Shown: in pieces, positions 8,908 to 17,298 of the stretch | Position numbering within the stretch: the stretch's first letter is position 1 | Layout of the letters: every line of letters begins with the position of its first letter | Origin: an uncultured Acidobacteriaceae bacterium | GTDB lineage: Bacteria; Acidobacteriota; Terriglobia; Terriglobales; Acidobacteriaceae | Direction: 5' to 3' | DNA length: 64,000 bases | NCBI GenBank assembly: GCA_937879855.1 | Contig: CALFMO010000015.1 | Span: 62,001-126,000, forward strand | The notes under the pieces: model-generated | Seen by the model: only the letters and a program-made list of their open reading frames with translations | The model's database searches: none | Told to the model about the DNA's origin: nothing | Made by a program: the position numbers and the translations under genes

Positions 8908-9049
8908 AGGGCACCGTTTCTTAATTTGGAGTGGCTTGACTATGCGAACGCATTTTATCTGCCTCTGGCAGGCAGGTGAAAGGGGCAACTCCATCCGGTT
9001 ACGAACGCTTTTCCCACCAGTTGATCTTGATTGTCGGTTCGCGCAGGGA

Positions 9050-10567
9050 ATGCTAGGCTCGAAACAAGTGGGTTCTATCTACGCCAATCCGTTGAAATCT
9101 GACTCGTCCGCGCCCAACCGGATGGTTCAGTGGCTGCAATCGGCCTCAGCCGATGTCTGGGTCAAATTTCTGCTCGCATTGTTGGGACTGGCGTTGGCCT
9201 TTGCTACTGCACTTTTCTCTACCGTGTCGCGCGACTCCGGCAACTTGTGGGCGACATTGATTTTGGCCTCGACCTCGCTGGTCATTGCCACTCTGGTTGG
9301 ACTGGTTACCGTGCCCTACCTGGCGCGGCGCGTGGCTGTCGAACGCATGCGCGAATCTTTCGATTACGACGTGACGCGCGCCGGAATCGTGTATGCCCTG
9401 GTGACGTTGGTGATTGGCATTGCCGCGCTAAATACCGGCAACAATCTTCTCTACATTGTGGTCGCGGCCATGCTGGCGGCGATCCTGGTTTCTGGAGTCG
9501 TTTCCGCCTGGGTGCTGCGCTGGCTGGAACTCGATGTCCGGTTGCCCGAGCACGTTTTTGCGGGCCGGGCGGTGGTAGGACGCATCGTCGTGCAGAACCC
9601 GCGCAGGTTCCTGCCGTCGTTTTCTATCCGCGTAGTTTCCACGCGCAAAAAACGAAAGAAACTGGCCAAGCAATGGAAGTGGGAAGCGACCACGTTTGCG
9701 TTTCCGTTTAACCGACCCGCGGAGCAGCAGTGGCTCCGTCTGCCGGACCGGCGTCTGCGGCGCGTCACTGTGCTGCCGCCGCCTCCGGGAATCTTTCAGG
9801 GCATGGCCTACTTCCCGTTTCTCCCGCCGCAGACTGAGTTGTCTGCTGATCTGGAATTACGATTCGAGCAGCGCGGCCGTTATCGCGAGGACAGCTTCGG
9901 TTTGGCCACACGCTTTCCTTTCGCCTTCCTTACCAAAACGCGACATGTGACGTTACCTAGGGAAGTACTGGTTTATCCGCGCATTGAGACTACCGAGGAG
10001 GTTTTGCAAGTCTTGCCGCTGGTTCGGGGAGAATGGGAGAGCTTCGTTCGCGGCCGCGGTTCTGAGCTTTACCGCATTCGCGAATACATGCCTGAGGACT
10101 CGGCCCGCCACGTCGACTGGAAAGCCACCGCGAAATCGGGCTCGCTCAAAGTGCGCGAGTTCGCCCGCGAGGACGAGCGCAAACTATGCATTGCCTTCGA
10201 CAATCCTGAGGCGGGACTGATTTCAGAACGCGCCTATGAAAAGGCAGTCGATCTAACAGCCTCACTGGCCTGGCATTTTTCGACGCAAGAGGCGGAGTTA
10301 TCTTTCGCCGTTCCCGGACGTCCACACACTCGCGATCTGCACGAGTTTCTGGCGTGGTTGGCCGTGATCGAGCCTAGAATGAGCGCGCAGGAATCAAAAG
10401 ATAGCACCGAGCTGCCTGGAGATGCACTTGTCGAAATGAACCTGGCCAATTCGGATGCCTACAACATTGTGATAACCACTCGACAGCGTGGCAGTCTGCC
10501 TATTGCTCTGTGGAACTGCTCCTACTTCGTCTTCGCCGGCGAAGCCATGTCAAACAAGGCCCGCTAG
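9050..10567 (+). CDS. DUF58 domain-containing membrane protein
   Basis: About 505 residues from ATG 9050; ATG 9122 is an alternative start. Hydrophobic segments lie near residues 33-56, 66-88 and 115-158. A soluble region follows, with the DUF58 signature near 335-360 (GSELYRIREYMPEDSARHVDWKATAK) and a VWA-like fold. DUF58 proteins are usually encoded with a MoxR ATPase and a transglutaminase-like protein and are thought to help assemble or process envelope proteins. Neither partner is present here. The gene is an orphan downstream of a divergent promoter region. Confidence 0.85.
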   Translation: MLGSKQVGSIYANPLKSDSSAPNRMVQWLQSASADVWVKFLLALLGLALAFATALFSTVSRDSGNLWATLILASTSLVIATLVGLVTVPYLARRVAVERMRESFDYDVTRAGIVYALVTLVIGIAALNTGNNLLYIVVAAMLAAILVSGVVSAWVLRWLELDVRLPEHVFAGRAVVGRIVVQNPRRFLPSFSIRVVSTRKKRKKLAKQWKWEATTFAFPFNRPAEQQWLRLPDRRLRRVTVLPPPPGIFQGMAYFPFLPPQTELSADLELRFEQRGRYREDSFGLATRFPFAFLTKTRHVTLPREVLVYPRIETTEEVLQVLPLVRGEWESFVRGRGSELYRIREYMPEDSARHVDWKATAKSGSLKVREFAREDERKLCIAFDNPEAGLISERAYEKAVDLTASLAWHFSTQEAELSFAVPGRPHTRDLHEFLAWLAVIEPRMSAQESKDSTELPGDALVEMNLANSDAYNIVITTRQRGSLPIALWNCSYFVFAGEAMSNKAR

Positions 10568-10703
10568 AGACTTCCGGTTCCGGGCCATATTTCTTCCTTC
10601 CCAACCTTTTTTCCTTTCTTTACATCTCCTTTCCGGCATATACTCGCGCCCCGGTAGATGCTTTGGACAGCTCGGAACTCTGTTTTTCCCGGGAGGTGTC
10701 GAA

Positions 10704-11135
10704 ATGCGGATCTGCGATCTGATCAAGGAGCAAAACACATTGCAAGCGGAACTGGGCCATACCGTGCTCGAGACCGTGCGAATGATGGTCGAACACAACA
10801 TTGGTGCCGTTCCTGTGCTGCATAGCGGCAAGCTGGTCGGCATCTTCTCGGAGCGCGACCTGATGAAGCGCGTCGTGGCCGAAGGCCGCGACCCTCGCAG
10901 CACCTGCATGGCAGAGGTCATGACCGACGATCCTCTCACCATCAGCATGAACGAAGACCTCGAAAACTGCCTGGCCCTCATGCGGCGCCACAACTTCCGC
11001 CACCTGCCGGTTTGTCACGAGGGACATCTGGTAGGCATGGTTTCGCTGCGGGACATCTTGCTGCACGATCTGAATGAAAAAGATGATGAAGTGCGCATGA
11101 TGCGGGCCTACATCCACTCCACGCCCGACGCTTAG
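10704..11135 (+). CDS. Two-CBS-domain protein
   Basis: A 143-residue protein made of two CBS domains, each with the HNIGAVPVL / GIFSERDLMKRV and HNFRHLPVC / GMVSLRDILLHD pattern. The ATG at 10704 is chosen because a strong ribosome site (GGGAGG, 10691-10696) precedes it and the CBS homology begins right after. Stand-alone CBS pairs bind adenosine nucleotides and sense energy state. The partner protein is unknown, and the preceding DUF58 gene ends 137 bp upstream. Confidence 0.9.
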   Translation: MRICDLIKEQNTLQAELGHTVLETVRMMVEHNIGAVPVLHSGKLVGIFSERDLMKRVVAEGRDPRSTCMAEVMTDDPLTISMNEDLENCLALMRRHNFRHLPVCHEGHLVGMVSLRDILLHDLNEKDDEVRMMRAYIHSTPDA

Positions 11136-11161
11136 TCACTCGCCCAATTTCTCGCCTGTCG

Positions 11162-11189
11162 CGTGCCTGCTCTGCTTTCTGCAGGCACG
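11162..11189 (+). terminator. Hairpin after the CBS gene
   Basis: A perfect 9-bp stem CGTGCCTGC (11162-11170) and GCAGGCACG (11181-11189) with a 10-nt loop, 26 bp after the stop codon. There is no T-run after it, so a terminator role is only suggested by position. Confidence 0.4.
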
Positions 11190-11300
11190 TGCATGGCGCT
11201 GTCGCGTCCCAAGAGGACATCCTCTGTGCGGCTGAAGGGTTTGCTGGCGTCGTGCAACCTTAGCACGAAGGTAACCTTGCACCTGCAGTACCTGCAACGG

Positions 11301-11362
11301 TAACGTTACTTGCAATTACTTGAGTGCATTGAACATCGGGTTGGGAAACGCTAACGTTACTT
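11301..11362. promoter_or_regulatory. Two direct copies of an 11-bp motif upstream of a membrane-protein gene
   Basis: TAACGTTACTT occurs at 11301-11311 and again at 11352-11362. Each copy contains the palindrome TAACGTTA. The copies are 51 bp apart start to start, about five helical turns, and lie 95-150 bp before the next gene. They could be operator sites for an unidentified regulator. The rest of the 320-bp gap shows no gene. Confidence 0.35.
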
Positions 11363-11456
11363 AACATGCCGAAGAGCGTGGCCGAACTGGTGCCGGATGA
11401 GTTTGGCCGTTTTCTGTTCAACCCGTTAAGGTAGCTTTGCCGACGAGCGAGAAAAG

Positions 11457-12386
11457 ATGAACGAGAAAATTAAAGTTCTCTATTACGCGCTCTGGATCGC
11501 GCATCCCATTCTTCAGATGGGCATCGCTGCCATCATGTTTAGACGTGGACTGCACCGCAAGTTCAAGTTTTTCTTTGCCTACATCCTTACTCAGCTCGTC
11601 ACCTTTGTCGTAGTTTTTCCCGCGATGTGGCACAGCTATTCCGCCTTTTTTTACTTCTATTGGGTTTGCGACGCCCTAAGCGTGGCGTTCGGCTTTGCTG
11701 TGATTCATGAAGTCTTCGTGGATGTTTTTCGAGCGTTTCACACATTGCGTGATCTGGGTACCGTGCTGTTCAAATGGGCGGGCTTGGTCATGCTGCTGGT
11801 CGCCGGCGTGGTTTCAGTCTCCACCGACTCGTCCGATATCGCGCCCTGGATGCAAGCCATCATCACATCGCAACGCTGCGTGCGCATCATTCAGATCGGC
11901 ATGGTTCTCTTTCTGCTCTTCTTCGCTCGTTATGTTGGCATCAGCCGCCGCCAGCACAGCTTCGGGATCGCCCTGGGGTTTGGCTCGTTTGCCGTCATTG
12001 AACTTATCTTGATCTGCTCTTGGGTGGGCAAACACTGGGGCGACCCTACCACCATGAGCATCCTCAACATGGCCGCATACAACGGCACGTTATTGATATG
12101 GCTGGGTTATGTAGGGGTAAAGAGTCCCGCGCGCGACGCCTCGATGTCGTTGTTGCAGCCGCAGCGCTGGGAGCAGAGTTTGACCGACATCCATCATCCG
12201 CTCCCCGCCGACTCTCTGATCCCAATGTTCGAAGGGATGGTCGACCGCGCTCTGTCCCGTACGCATCCGGATGCACCGCCCGCCCAAGAGGCGCTCGGCG
12301 CGGTTAAAGGCACAGCTACCCGTGGTGCGGCGGCTGGTGCCGGCGGTTTCAGCCTTCCTGCGGTGCAGGTAAGCTCCAAGTCGTAA
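11457..12386 (+). CDS. Polytopic membrane protein of unknown function
   Basis: A 309-residue protein with about seven hydrophobic segments spread over residues 5-220, for example VLYYALWIAHPILQMGIAAI and FFFAYILTQLVTFVVVFPAM. A cytoplasmic Pro/Ala-rich tail of about 85 residues follows. I recognise no enzymatic motif. Seven-helix proteins of this kind are frequent in Acidobacteriota, often with no assigned role. It appears to be a single-gene unit. Confidence 0.75.
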   Translation: MNEKIKVLYYALWIAHPILQMGIAAIMFRRGLHRKFKFFFAYILTQLVTFVVVFPAMWHSYSAFFYFYWVCDALSVAFGFAVIHEVFVDVFRAFHTLRDLGTVLFKWAGLVMLLVAGVVSVSTDSSDIAPWMQAIITSQRCVRIIQIGMVLFLLFFARYVGISRRQHSFGIALGFGSFAVIELILICSWVGKHWGDPTTMSILNMAAYNGTLLIWLGYVGVKSPARDASMSLLQPQRWEQSLTDIHHPLPADSLIPMFEGMVDRALSRTHPDAPPAQEALGAVKGTATRGAAAGAGGFSLPAVQVSSKS

Positions 12387-12703
12387 CACCTTAGGAGTTC
12401 CGCTTTTCCAAAGTTCAAGAGCGTTTCCGACTTTGTTCGGAATTCGTAAAACAATTTCGTCTAAACAGACCTGCTAAGCGCTTCCTGTGCTTACATGCAG
12501 TGATACTTAGTAAAATCTATGTAAATAACTGCCAATTAATAAGTTAGTGTGTGTGATAGGTCGAAGGTTAAAGGCGGCGAACGAAGCGGGTTTTTCGTGG
12601 ACGCAAATTCATTACCGGCGTAACTTGACACGTGCCCTATAATGCGCATCCGCAAAAAAGTTTTCTCTCGGGAAGACTCTACGCGGAAATAGGAGACGAA
12701 CCC
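12387..12703. other. AT-rich intergenic region before a small peptide gene
   Basis: About 317 bp, clearly richer in A and T than its surroundings (for example 12510-12550). It is presumably the promoter region of the 50-residue peptide gene. TTGACA (12625-12630) and TATAAT (12638-12643) are both present but only 7 bp apart, so they cannot act as a normal pair. Confidence 0.4.
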
Positions 12704-12856
12704 ATGAAACGCGCGATCAGGATTTTGATCCTGATGGTAGGAATCGTGGGCACATTCTTAGCAGCTGCCGTCCCACAGGTGCCAACCGCAGACGGCGGTC
12801 CGCTTCCCTTGTGCCCACCCAAATCAACTCTCTGCTCAACATCCCTTCCGATGTAG
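12704..12856 (+). CDS. Small exported or membrane-anchored peptide, 50 residues
   Basis: A 50-residue product starting at ATG 12704 behind a good ribosome site (AGGAG, 12691-12695). The N-terminus is a signal-peptide-like or single-helix segment (MKRAIRILILMVGIVGTFLA). It is followed by a short exported tail rich in Pro with two cysteines (LCPPKSTLCSTSLPM). A strong terminator follows, so it is an independent transcription unit. I recognise no family. The pattern of signal sequence plus short Pro/Cys tail fits a secreted signalling or envelope peptide, but that is inference. Confidence 0.6.
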   Translation: MKRAIRILILMVGIVGTFLAAAVPQVPTADGGPLPLCPPKSTLCSTSLPM

Positions 12857-12935
12857 TAATAGTCGGATGAACCGGTCACCGCAAGGTCACCAAAGTAACC
12901 TGTAGTAATTGGGCCAAAAAAGGCTAGCAATTCTT

Positions 12936-12976
12936 GGGCTGACGGGACTCATATTAACCCGTCGGCCCCATTTTTT
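12936..12976 (+). terminator. Rho-independent terminator after the 50-residue peptide gene
   Basis: An 11-bp stem GGGCTGACGGG (12936-12946) pairs with CCCGTCGGCCC (12958-12968) with one G-U pair, and TTTTTT follows at 12971-12976. An A-run upstream at about 12915-12920 could make it work for the convergent gene as well. Confidence 0.8.
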
Positions 12977-13007
12977 GGGTCGCGGGATGGATTGGTGCAA
13001 GCGGCTA

Positions 13008-15206
13008 CTAGTTTTTTTGCCGCTCTTCCAATCTCTTTCGCAATTCGGCCGGATCGGTGACCGGCGGCTGGCAAGCAGATCCCGAGCAGAGCACCGCAAA
13101 GGATTTTGCGGATGCAGATTTTCCCAACTCTGGAAGATTCGGAATCGTCGCCGCGAGTGCAGGCGGAAGATTTTTCGCGGCTACCTGATTGGCCGCCAAT
13201 CGTAGCGTGCTTTTGTTGAAGGCGAAGGGCGCCACCGCCGCACCATACAGTTCCGAGGCAGTTTCCTCATCGCCGTCTTCGGTAATCACCACAACCTGTA
13301 CGGGACTCTCCAACAAATGGATGACCGCAATTCCGTACGTCGCGGCGAAGATTCCAAACTGCTCCGCTATGCCCGCGAAAGTTTCCAGTGTAAGTCCCCC
13401 CTTGTCCCGATAAGCAGCGTCGCCGGTGTAGTGATGCAGGCGCACCAGGGCTATCGCCGCCATCGGATTCCCAGCCGGAGTCGGCGAATCTTGCAGTGGC
13501 TTGCGGCGGGTTGCGAGCACTCCCAGACTCGTGCCCTCGGCAGGTGGCTCGCTGTCGAAGAATCCCCCGGACGTTGCATCGTAGAAACGGGAAATCATCG
13601 CATCTGCGATCGCCTGGGCAAACTTGAAGTAGCTGAGATCGGCGCTGGCCTCGTACGCATCCAGGCATGCCAGCGCGGTAAAGGCATAATCGTCGAGCAG
13701 GCCCGGCACGTCGCGGTGTGACGCTTTCGGATCCGAATAAGAAACCACGTGCAGCAATGTACGCGTGGCCGCGGGCGCCTCGCCTGCGCTCTTTTTCGAT
13801 TCAGACCCTGCCTTCCAGGCCTCCGCCAGCACCCGATCCAAAGACTTCAGCGCAAATCGCCGCGCCTCCGGAAGACTCAATACCTTGGCCGCTTCCAGGT
13901 ACGCCGAGACGCACAGACTGTTCCAGCCCACGTATACGGTCTTATCGACGTAGGGCGTAGGCCGCTGCAAGCGCGCTGCATACATCTTTTTCTTTGCAGT
14001 CGCCAAGAATTCCAGTACGCGTTCCTGCGCGAGGTTCATCCGCCGCGCGATCTCTTCTACTGGCGCTCGCACGTACAACACATTCTTTGCCGGATTATGA
14101 TGCATCTCCCCGACTTCGTTGATGTCGTAATGCAGTGCCGCAACCTCCGCCTCTTCCTTCGTCAAAAACGCGCGCGCCTCGTCGAGCGTCCATGTAAAGT
14201 AATCGCCATCGTCGTCCATGGAGATGTCCGCATCTTGCGAGGCGTAAAATCCGCCCCGCTGCCGATCGCTCAGCCACTCATCCATCCAGCGAATCATGTC
14301 CCGCGCCACGTCCGCAAAAAACACCTCTCCCGTGGCCTGATAGGCGTGCACGTAATTCTTCAGCAATTCGGAATTGTCGTAGCACATCTTCTCGAAGTGC
14401 GGGACCACCCAGCGCTCGTCCACTGAATAGCGATGGAAGCCGCCCGCCAGTTGGTCGTAAACGCCCCCTCGGGCCATGTGCTCAAGCGTGCTGACCACGA
14501 CGTTGCGGAGTTCCGAGTCATTTTTTCCTCTGGTTCTTGCGTACCTCTCGATCAGCAAATCCAGCGCCGACGGATGCGGAAACTTCGGCGCCTGCCCAAA
14601 CCCTCCATGCTCCGGATCGAACATCTTGAACGCAGATTCCTGAATCGCCCCCACCACTCCCGCCGATACCCGCCCGCTCCGCCCGGCAAACGATTCCGAC
14701 TGCGCGATCGCGCTTTCCACCATCTTCGCCTGCTCAACTACGTCGCCGTGCTTTTCGGCGTACGCGTTGGCGATGCTCAACAACACGCGCCGAAAGCTCG
14801 GACGGCCATACCCATCGCTCGGCGGAAAATAAGTCCCGCCATAAAACGGCTTGCCGTCCGGCGTAAGAAATGCTGTCAGCGGCCACCCGCCCTGCCCGCT
14901 CACCGCCTGCACCGCCGTCTGGTACCGGCTGTCAATGTCGGGACGCTCGTCGCGGTCCACCTTCACCGCGATGAAGTGCTGGTTCACAATCGCCGCAATC
15001 TCGGGATCGTCATACGACTCGCGATCCATCACATGGCACCAGTGGCACCACACCGCCCCAATGTCGAGCAGCATCGGCTTGTTCTCCCGCTGCGCCGCGG
15101 CAAAGGCCTCCGGGCCCCATTCGTGCCACTGAATAGGCTGGTGCATGGCGGACCGCAAGTAGGCAGAAGAAGCGTGCGCAAGAGAGTTGAGGGTAGAGGT
15201 GGTCAT
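13008..15206 (-). CDS. YyaL/DUF255-type protein with thioredoxin-like N-terminus
   Basis: A 732-residue protein of the family called YyaL in bacteria and SPATA20 in animals. The start ATG at 15206 gives the typical N-terminus (NSLAHASSAYLRSAMHQPIQW). The thioredoxin-like domain carries WCHWCHVM near residues 53-60, and an alpha/alpha-barrel of the six-hairpin glycosidase type fills the remainder (HMARGGVYDQLAGGFHRYSVD, PHFEKMCYDNSEL). The reaction is unknown; the barrel resembles N-acylglucosamine epimerases and the CXXC suggests thiol chemistry. It stands alone and converges on the terminator of the small peptide. Confidence 0.92.
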   Translation of the reverse strand: MTTSTLNSLAHASSAYLRSAMHQPIQWHEWGPEAFAAAQRENKPMLLDIGAVWCHWCHVMDRESYDDPEIAAIVNQHFIAVKVDRDERPDIDSRYQTAVQAVSGQGGWPLTAFLTPDGKPFYGGTYFPPSDGYGRPSFRRVLLSIANAYAEKHGDVVEQAKMVESAIAQSESFAGRSGRVSAGVVGAIQESAFKMFDPEHGGFGQAPKFPHPSALDLLIERYARTRGKNDSELRNVVVSTLEHMARGGVYDQLAGGFHRYSVDERWVVPHFEKMCYDNSELLKNYVHAYQATGEVFFADVARDMIRWMDEWLSDRQRGGFYASQDADISMDDDGDYFTWTLDEARAFLTKEEAEVAALHYDINEVGEMHHNPAKNVLYVRAPVEEIARRMNLAQERVLEFLATAKKKMYAARLQRPTPYVDKTVYVGWNSLCVSAYLEAAKVLSLPEARRFALKSLDRVLAEAWKAGSESKKSAGEAPAATRTLLHVVSYSDPKASHRDVPGLLDDYAFTALACLDAYEASADLSYFKFAQAIADAMISRFYDATSGGFFDSEPPAEGTSLGVLATRRKPLQDSPTPAGNPMAAIALVRLHHYTGDAAYRDKGGLTLETFAGIAEQFGIFAATYGIAVIHLLESPVQVVVITEDGDEETASELYGAAVAPFAFNKSTLRLAANQVAAKNLPPALAATIPNLPELGKSASAKSFAVLCSGSACQPPVTDPAELRKRLEERQKN

Positions 15207-15455
15207 GGTACATCCCAGTCTAAATCGTCCGTAAGAAGAAAGTTGGAGGGCAGGCAAGTCCAGGCGCCCCCCACCCTTCTTTTGCGGATTTTGCAAAATA
15301 CGGTAGCGGTTTGGATTTTCAGAAAATCCGCCGTGTTAGGCTCGTGCCTCATGACCGACCCGATGCGAAGTCTGCGGACATCCTCCGCCCCGGCCTCGGC
15401 ATCTTTCAACGTAACAATTTGTTGCGGTTTCAGTCAGCTTAAAGGAAACCCTGCA

Positions 15456-16364
15456 ATGCACTCGAAAACAGCGAAGCTGTTCTTTGTAGTTGTGCTGTTC
15501 TTTGTACTCACCGCCAATTCTCTTTGCGCCCAAGATGCGCAGTCCGTCCTCTCGGGCACCGTGACCGACTCAGCGGGAAAAGTCGTCCCCAACGCTAAAA
15601 TCACTGTGAGGAATCTATCTACAGGTCAGTCGACCGAAACGCAGTCCGATTCCTCGGGCCTTTATAGCGTGGCGAATCTCGCTGCTGGCGATTACGAGAT
15701 TTCCGCTTCGTCCGAGGGAATGAGCGGTCAACCCGCAAAAGTGACGCTGACCAACGGTGTTCCGCAAACACTGACTCTGGTGTTAACGTCGGCGGCCAGG
15801 CAGCAGTCCCCGGCCTCCACTCCCCCGCCTTCGGAAAACCTGCCTAATGCCCCTTCCAGCAGCCAAACCGCTCCGTCACTCGCGGACCTCGGCTTTTCAA
15901 AAAGCGAAACTCAGTCCAACGCCGCGCAGCAAGCCTTGCTGGATAAGCGCACGCACATGCTGAAAATCCATCAACGCATGGGCCTGATCACCACCATCCC
16001 CATGGTCGCATCGGTGATCACCTCGCTCAATGCTGGAGGCCGCAGCGAAGGTACCGCCTCACGCGATCTGCACGTTGCACTTGGCGCTTTGACCGGCGAC
16101 TTGTACGGTATCACTGCCTATTACGCGATTCGCGCGCCCAAGATTCCAGGAACGGAGACTCGCGGACCGATCCGCTTCCACAAAGCGATGGCTTGGATTC
16201 ACGGCCCGGGAATGATCCTGACGCCGATCCTGGGAGCGATGGCGTTCAGCCAGAAGAACAACGGAGAAAAAGTTCATGGCTTGGCTGCTGCGCACGGGCC
16301 GGTAGCCATCGTGACGGCCGGGGCCTTCGGTGCCGCCCTACTGTCGGTTTCACTAAAGTTCTAA
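15456..16364 (+). CDS. Exported protein with carboxypeptidase-regulatory domain and C-terminal membrane helices
   Basis: A 302-residue protein from ATG 15456 (ribosome site AAAGGA at 15441). A signal peptide (about 1-25) leads to a CarboxypepD_reg-like beta-sandwich at about 28-110 (VLSGTVTDSAGKVVPNAKITV). A Pro/Ser linker at about 115-150 follows, then four hydrophobic helices at about 170-300. Several histidines lie near helix ends (DLHVALG, RFHKAMAWIHG, VHGLAAAHG), as in cytochrome b561-type haem proteins. The join of a surface-binding domain to a possible haem-binding bundle is unusual, and haem binding is inference. Confidence 0.72.
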   Translation: MHSKTAKLFFVVVLFFVLTANSLCAQDAQSVLSGTVTDSAGKVVPNAKITVRNLSTGQSTETQSDSSGLYSVANLAAGDYEISASSEGMSGQPAKVTLTNGVPQTLTLVLTSAARQQSPASTPPPSENLPNAPSSSQTAPSLADLGFSKSETQSNAAQQALLDKRTHMLKIHQRMGLITTIPMVASVITSLNAGGRSEGTASRDLHVALGALTGDLYGITAYYAIRAPKIPGTETRGPIRFHKAMAWIHGPGMILTPILGAMAFSQKNNGEKVHGLAAAHGPVAIVTAGAFGAALLSVSLKF

Positions 16365-16456
16365 TGAATGCAGCCCGAATTGCGAAGCCGCGCAGTAATT
16401 GCAAGCCGCACAGTAAAAGAACGCAATGCCGGCTGCGAGGCAGCGAAATAATGCAG

Positions 16457-16476
16457 CCCACGGCGTAAGCCGTGGG
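16457..16476. repeat. GC-rich palindromic (REP-like) hairpin
   Basis: CCCACGGC-GTAA-GCCGTGGG, a perfect 8-bp stem with a tetraloop, about 110 bp before the YceI-like gene. A second short inverted pair (CCCCGGAGGGG) follows at about 16500. Such hairpins look like the dispersed palindromes found elsewhere in this window. Confidence 0.55.
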
Positions 16477-16564
16477 TGGCAAGAGTCGAAAAGGTCTAGC
16501 CCCGGAGGGGCGAAAGAAAATCCAGCGCCCCCGACGCGTTTGGGGACCTCGGCCAAAGAAACCT

Positions 16565-17104
16565 ATGAACAAAAACTTGCTGCTAGTATTCCTGCTCTTC
16601 TCCCTCTCGAACCTCTTCGCGGCGGATCACCAGTGGGTGCTCAAGCAGAGCACTCTGACCTATCACGTCTCCCACCCGCTGCATCAGACCGACGGGGTAA
16701 GCCACGCCGCGCGCGGCAAAGGCGTTTGCCACGAGGGACAGTGCGACTTCCTGATCGCCGTCCCCGTCAAGTCGTTTGATTCGGGCGACAGCAACCGCGA
16801 CCTGCACATGATCCAAGTCACACGCGGCGCGGAATTTCCGATGGTTACTGTCCGCACTCGTCTACCCGAGTCGGCTTCGGGATCGGCTACGATCAAAGCC
16901 GATTTAGAAATCCAATTCGCCGGCCAAACCGCTCACTACAACCAGGTTCCTTTCGAAGTGGGGAGCCAGGGGAACGAAAAGAAAATCACCGGCACCATTC
17001 CCACCAGCCTGACCGACTTCAAGATTGATCCGCCTTCTCTACTGACGCTACCCGTGAAAAATGAAATTCCCGTGCATGTCGAGATGATTTGGACCCCGCA
17101 GTAA
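16565..17104 (+). CDS. YceI-like secreted protein
   Basis: A 179-residue protein from ATG 16565 with a signal peptide (MNKNLLLVFLLFSLSNLFA). The mature part reads like a YceI lipocalin-type barrel: WVLKQSTLTYHVSHPLHQTDG at the start, KSFDSGDSNRDLHMIQV in the middle, and TDFKIDPPSLLTLPVKNEI toward the end. YceI proteins bind isoprenoid or amphiphilic ligands in the periplasm. Their usual role is stress-related, but no ligand can be assigned here. It is preceded by a palindromic repeat and follows the previous gene by 200 bp. Confidence 0.8.
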   Translation: MNKNLLLVFLLFSLSNLFAADHQWVLKQSTLTYHVSHPLHQTDGVSHAARGKGVCHEGQCDFLIAVPVKSFDSGDSNRDLHMIQVTRGAEFPMVTVRTRLPESASGSATIKADLEIQFAGQTAHYNQVPFEVGSQGNEKKITGTIPTSLTDFKIDPPSLLTLPVKNEIPVHVEMIWTPQ

Positions 17105-17298
17105 GCCGCCCGTATAGCGTGAGGCACATCAAATTGCAGCGCCAGGCAACCTCGCCTGCGGAAATGCCAACATGAAAGCCGAATAGCCCTGTTCTTCTTT
17201 GTGGCCTGGGCGGTATTTCTCAGCGCTCTCTGCGCTTCAGGCTTATTGTTCACTCAGCATCCACAGCCGCCGATGACGCGATGACGATAACTTCCCAC

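Noticed and set aside
11366..11434. 22-codon frame MPKSVAELVPDEFGRFLF before the membrane-protein gene
   Set aside because: Very short and without a ribosome site; it could be a leader peptide but there is no support.
12625..12643. TTGACA and TATAAT as a promoter for the 50-residue peptide gene
   Set aside because: They are only 7 bp apart, so they cannot form one sigma-70 promoter; TATAAT alone might still be a -10.
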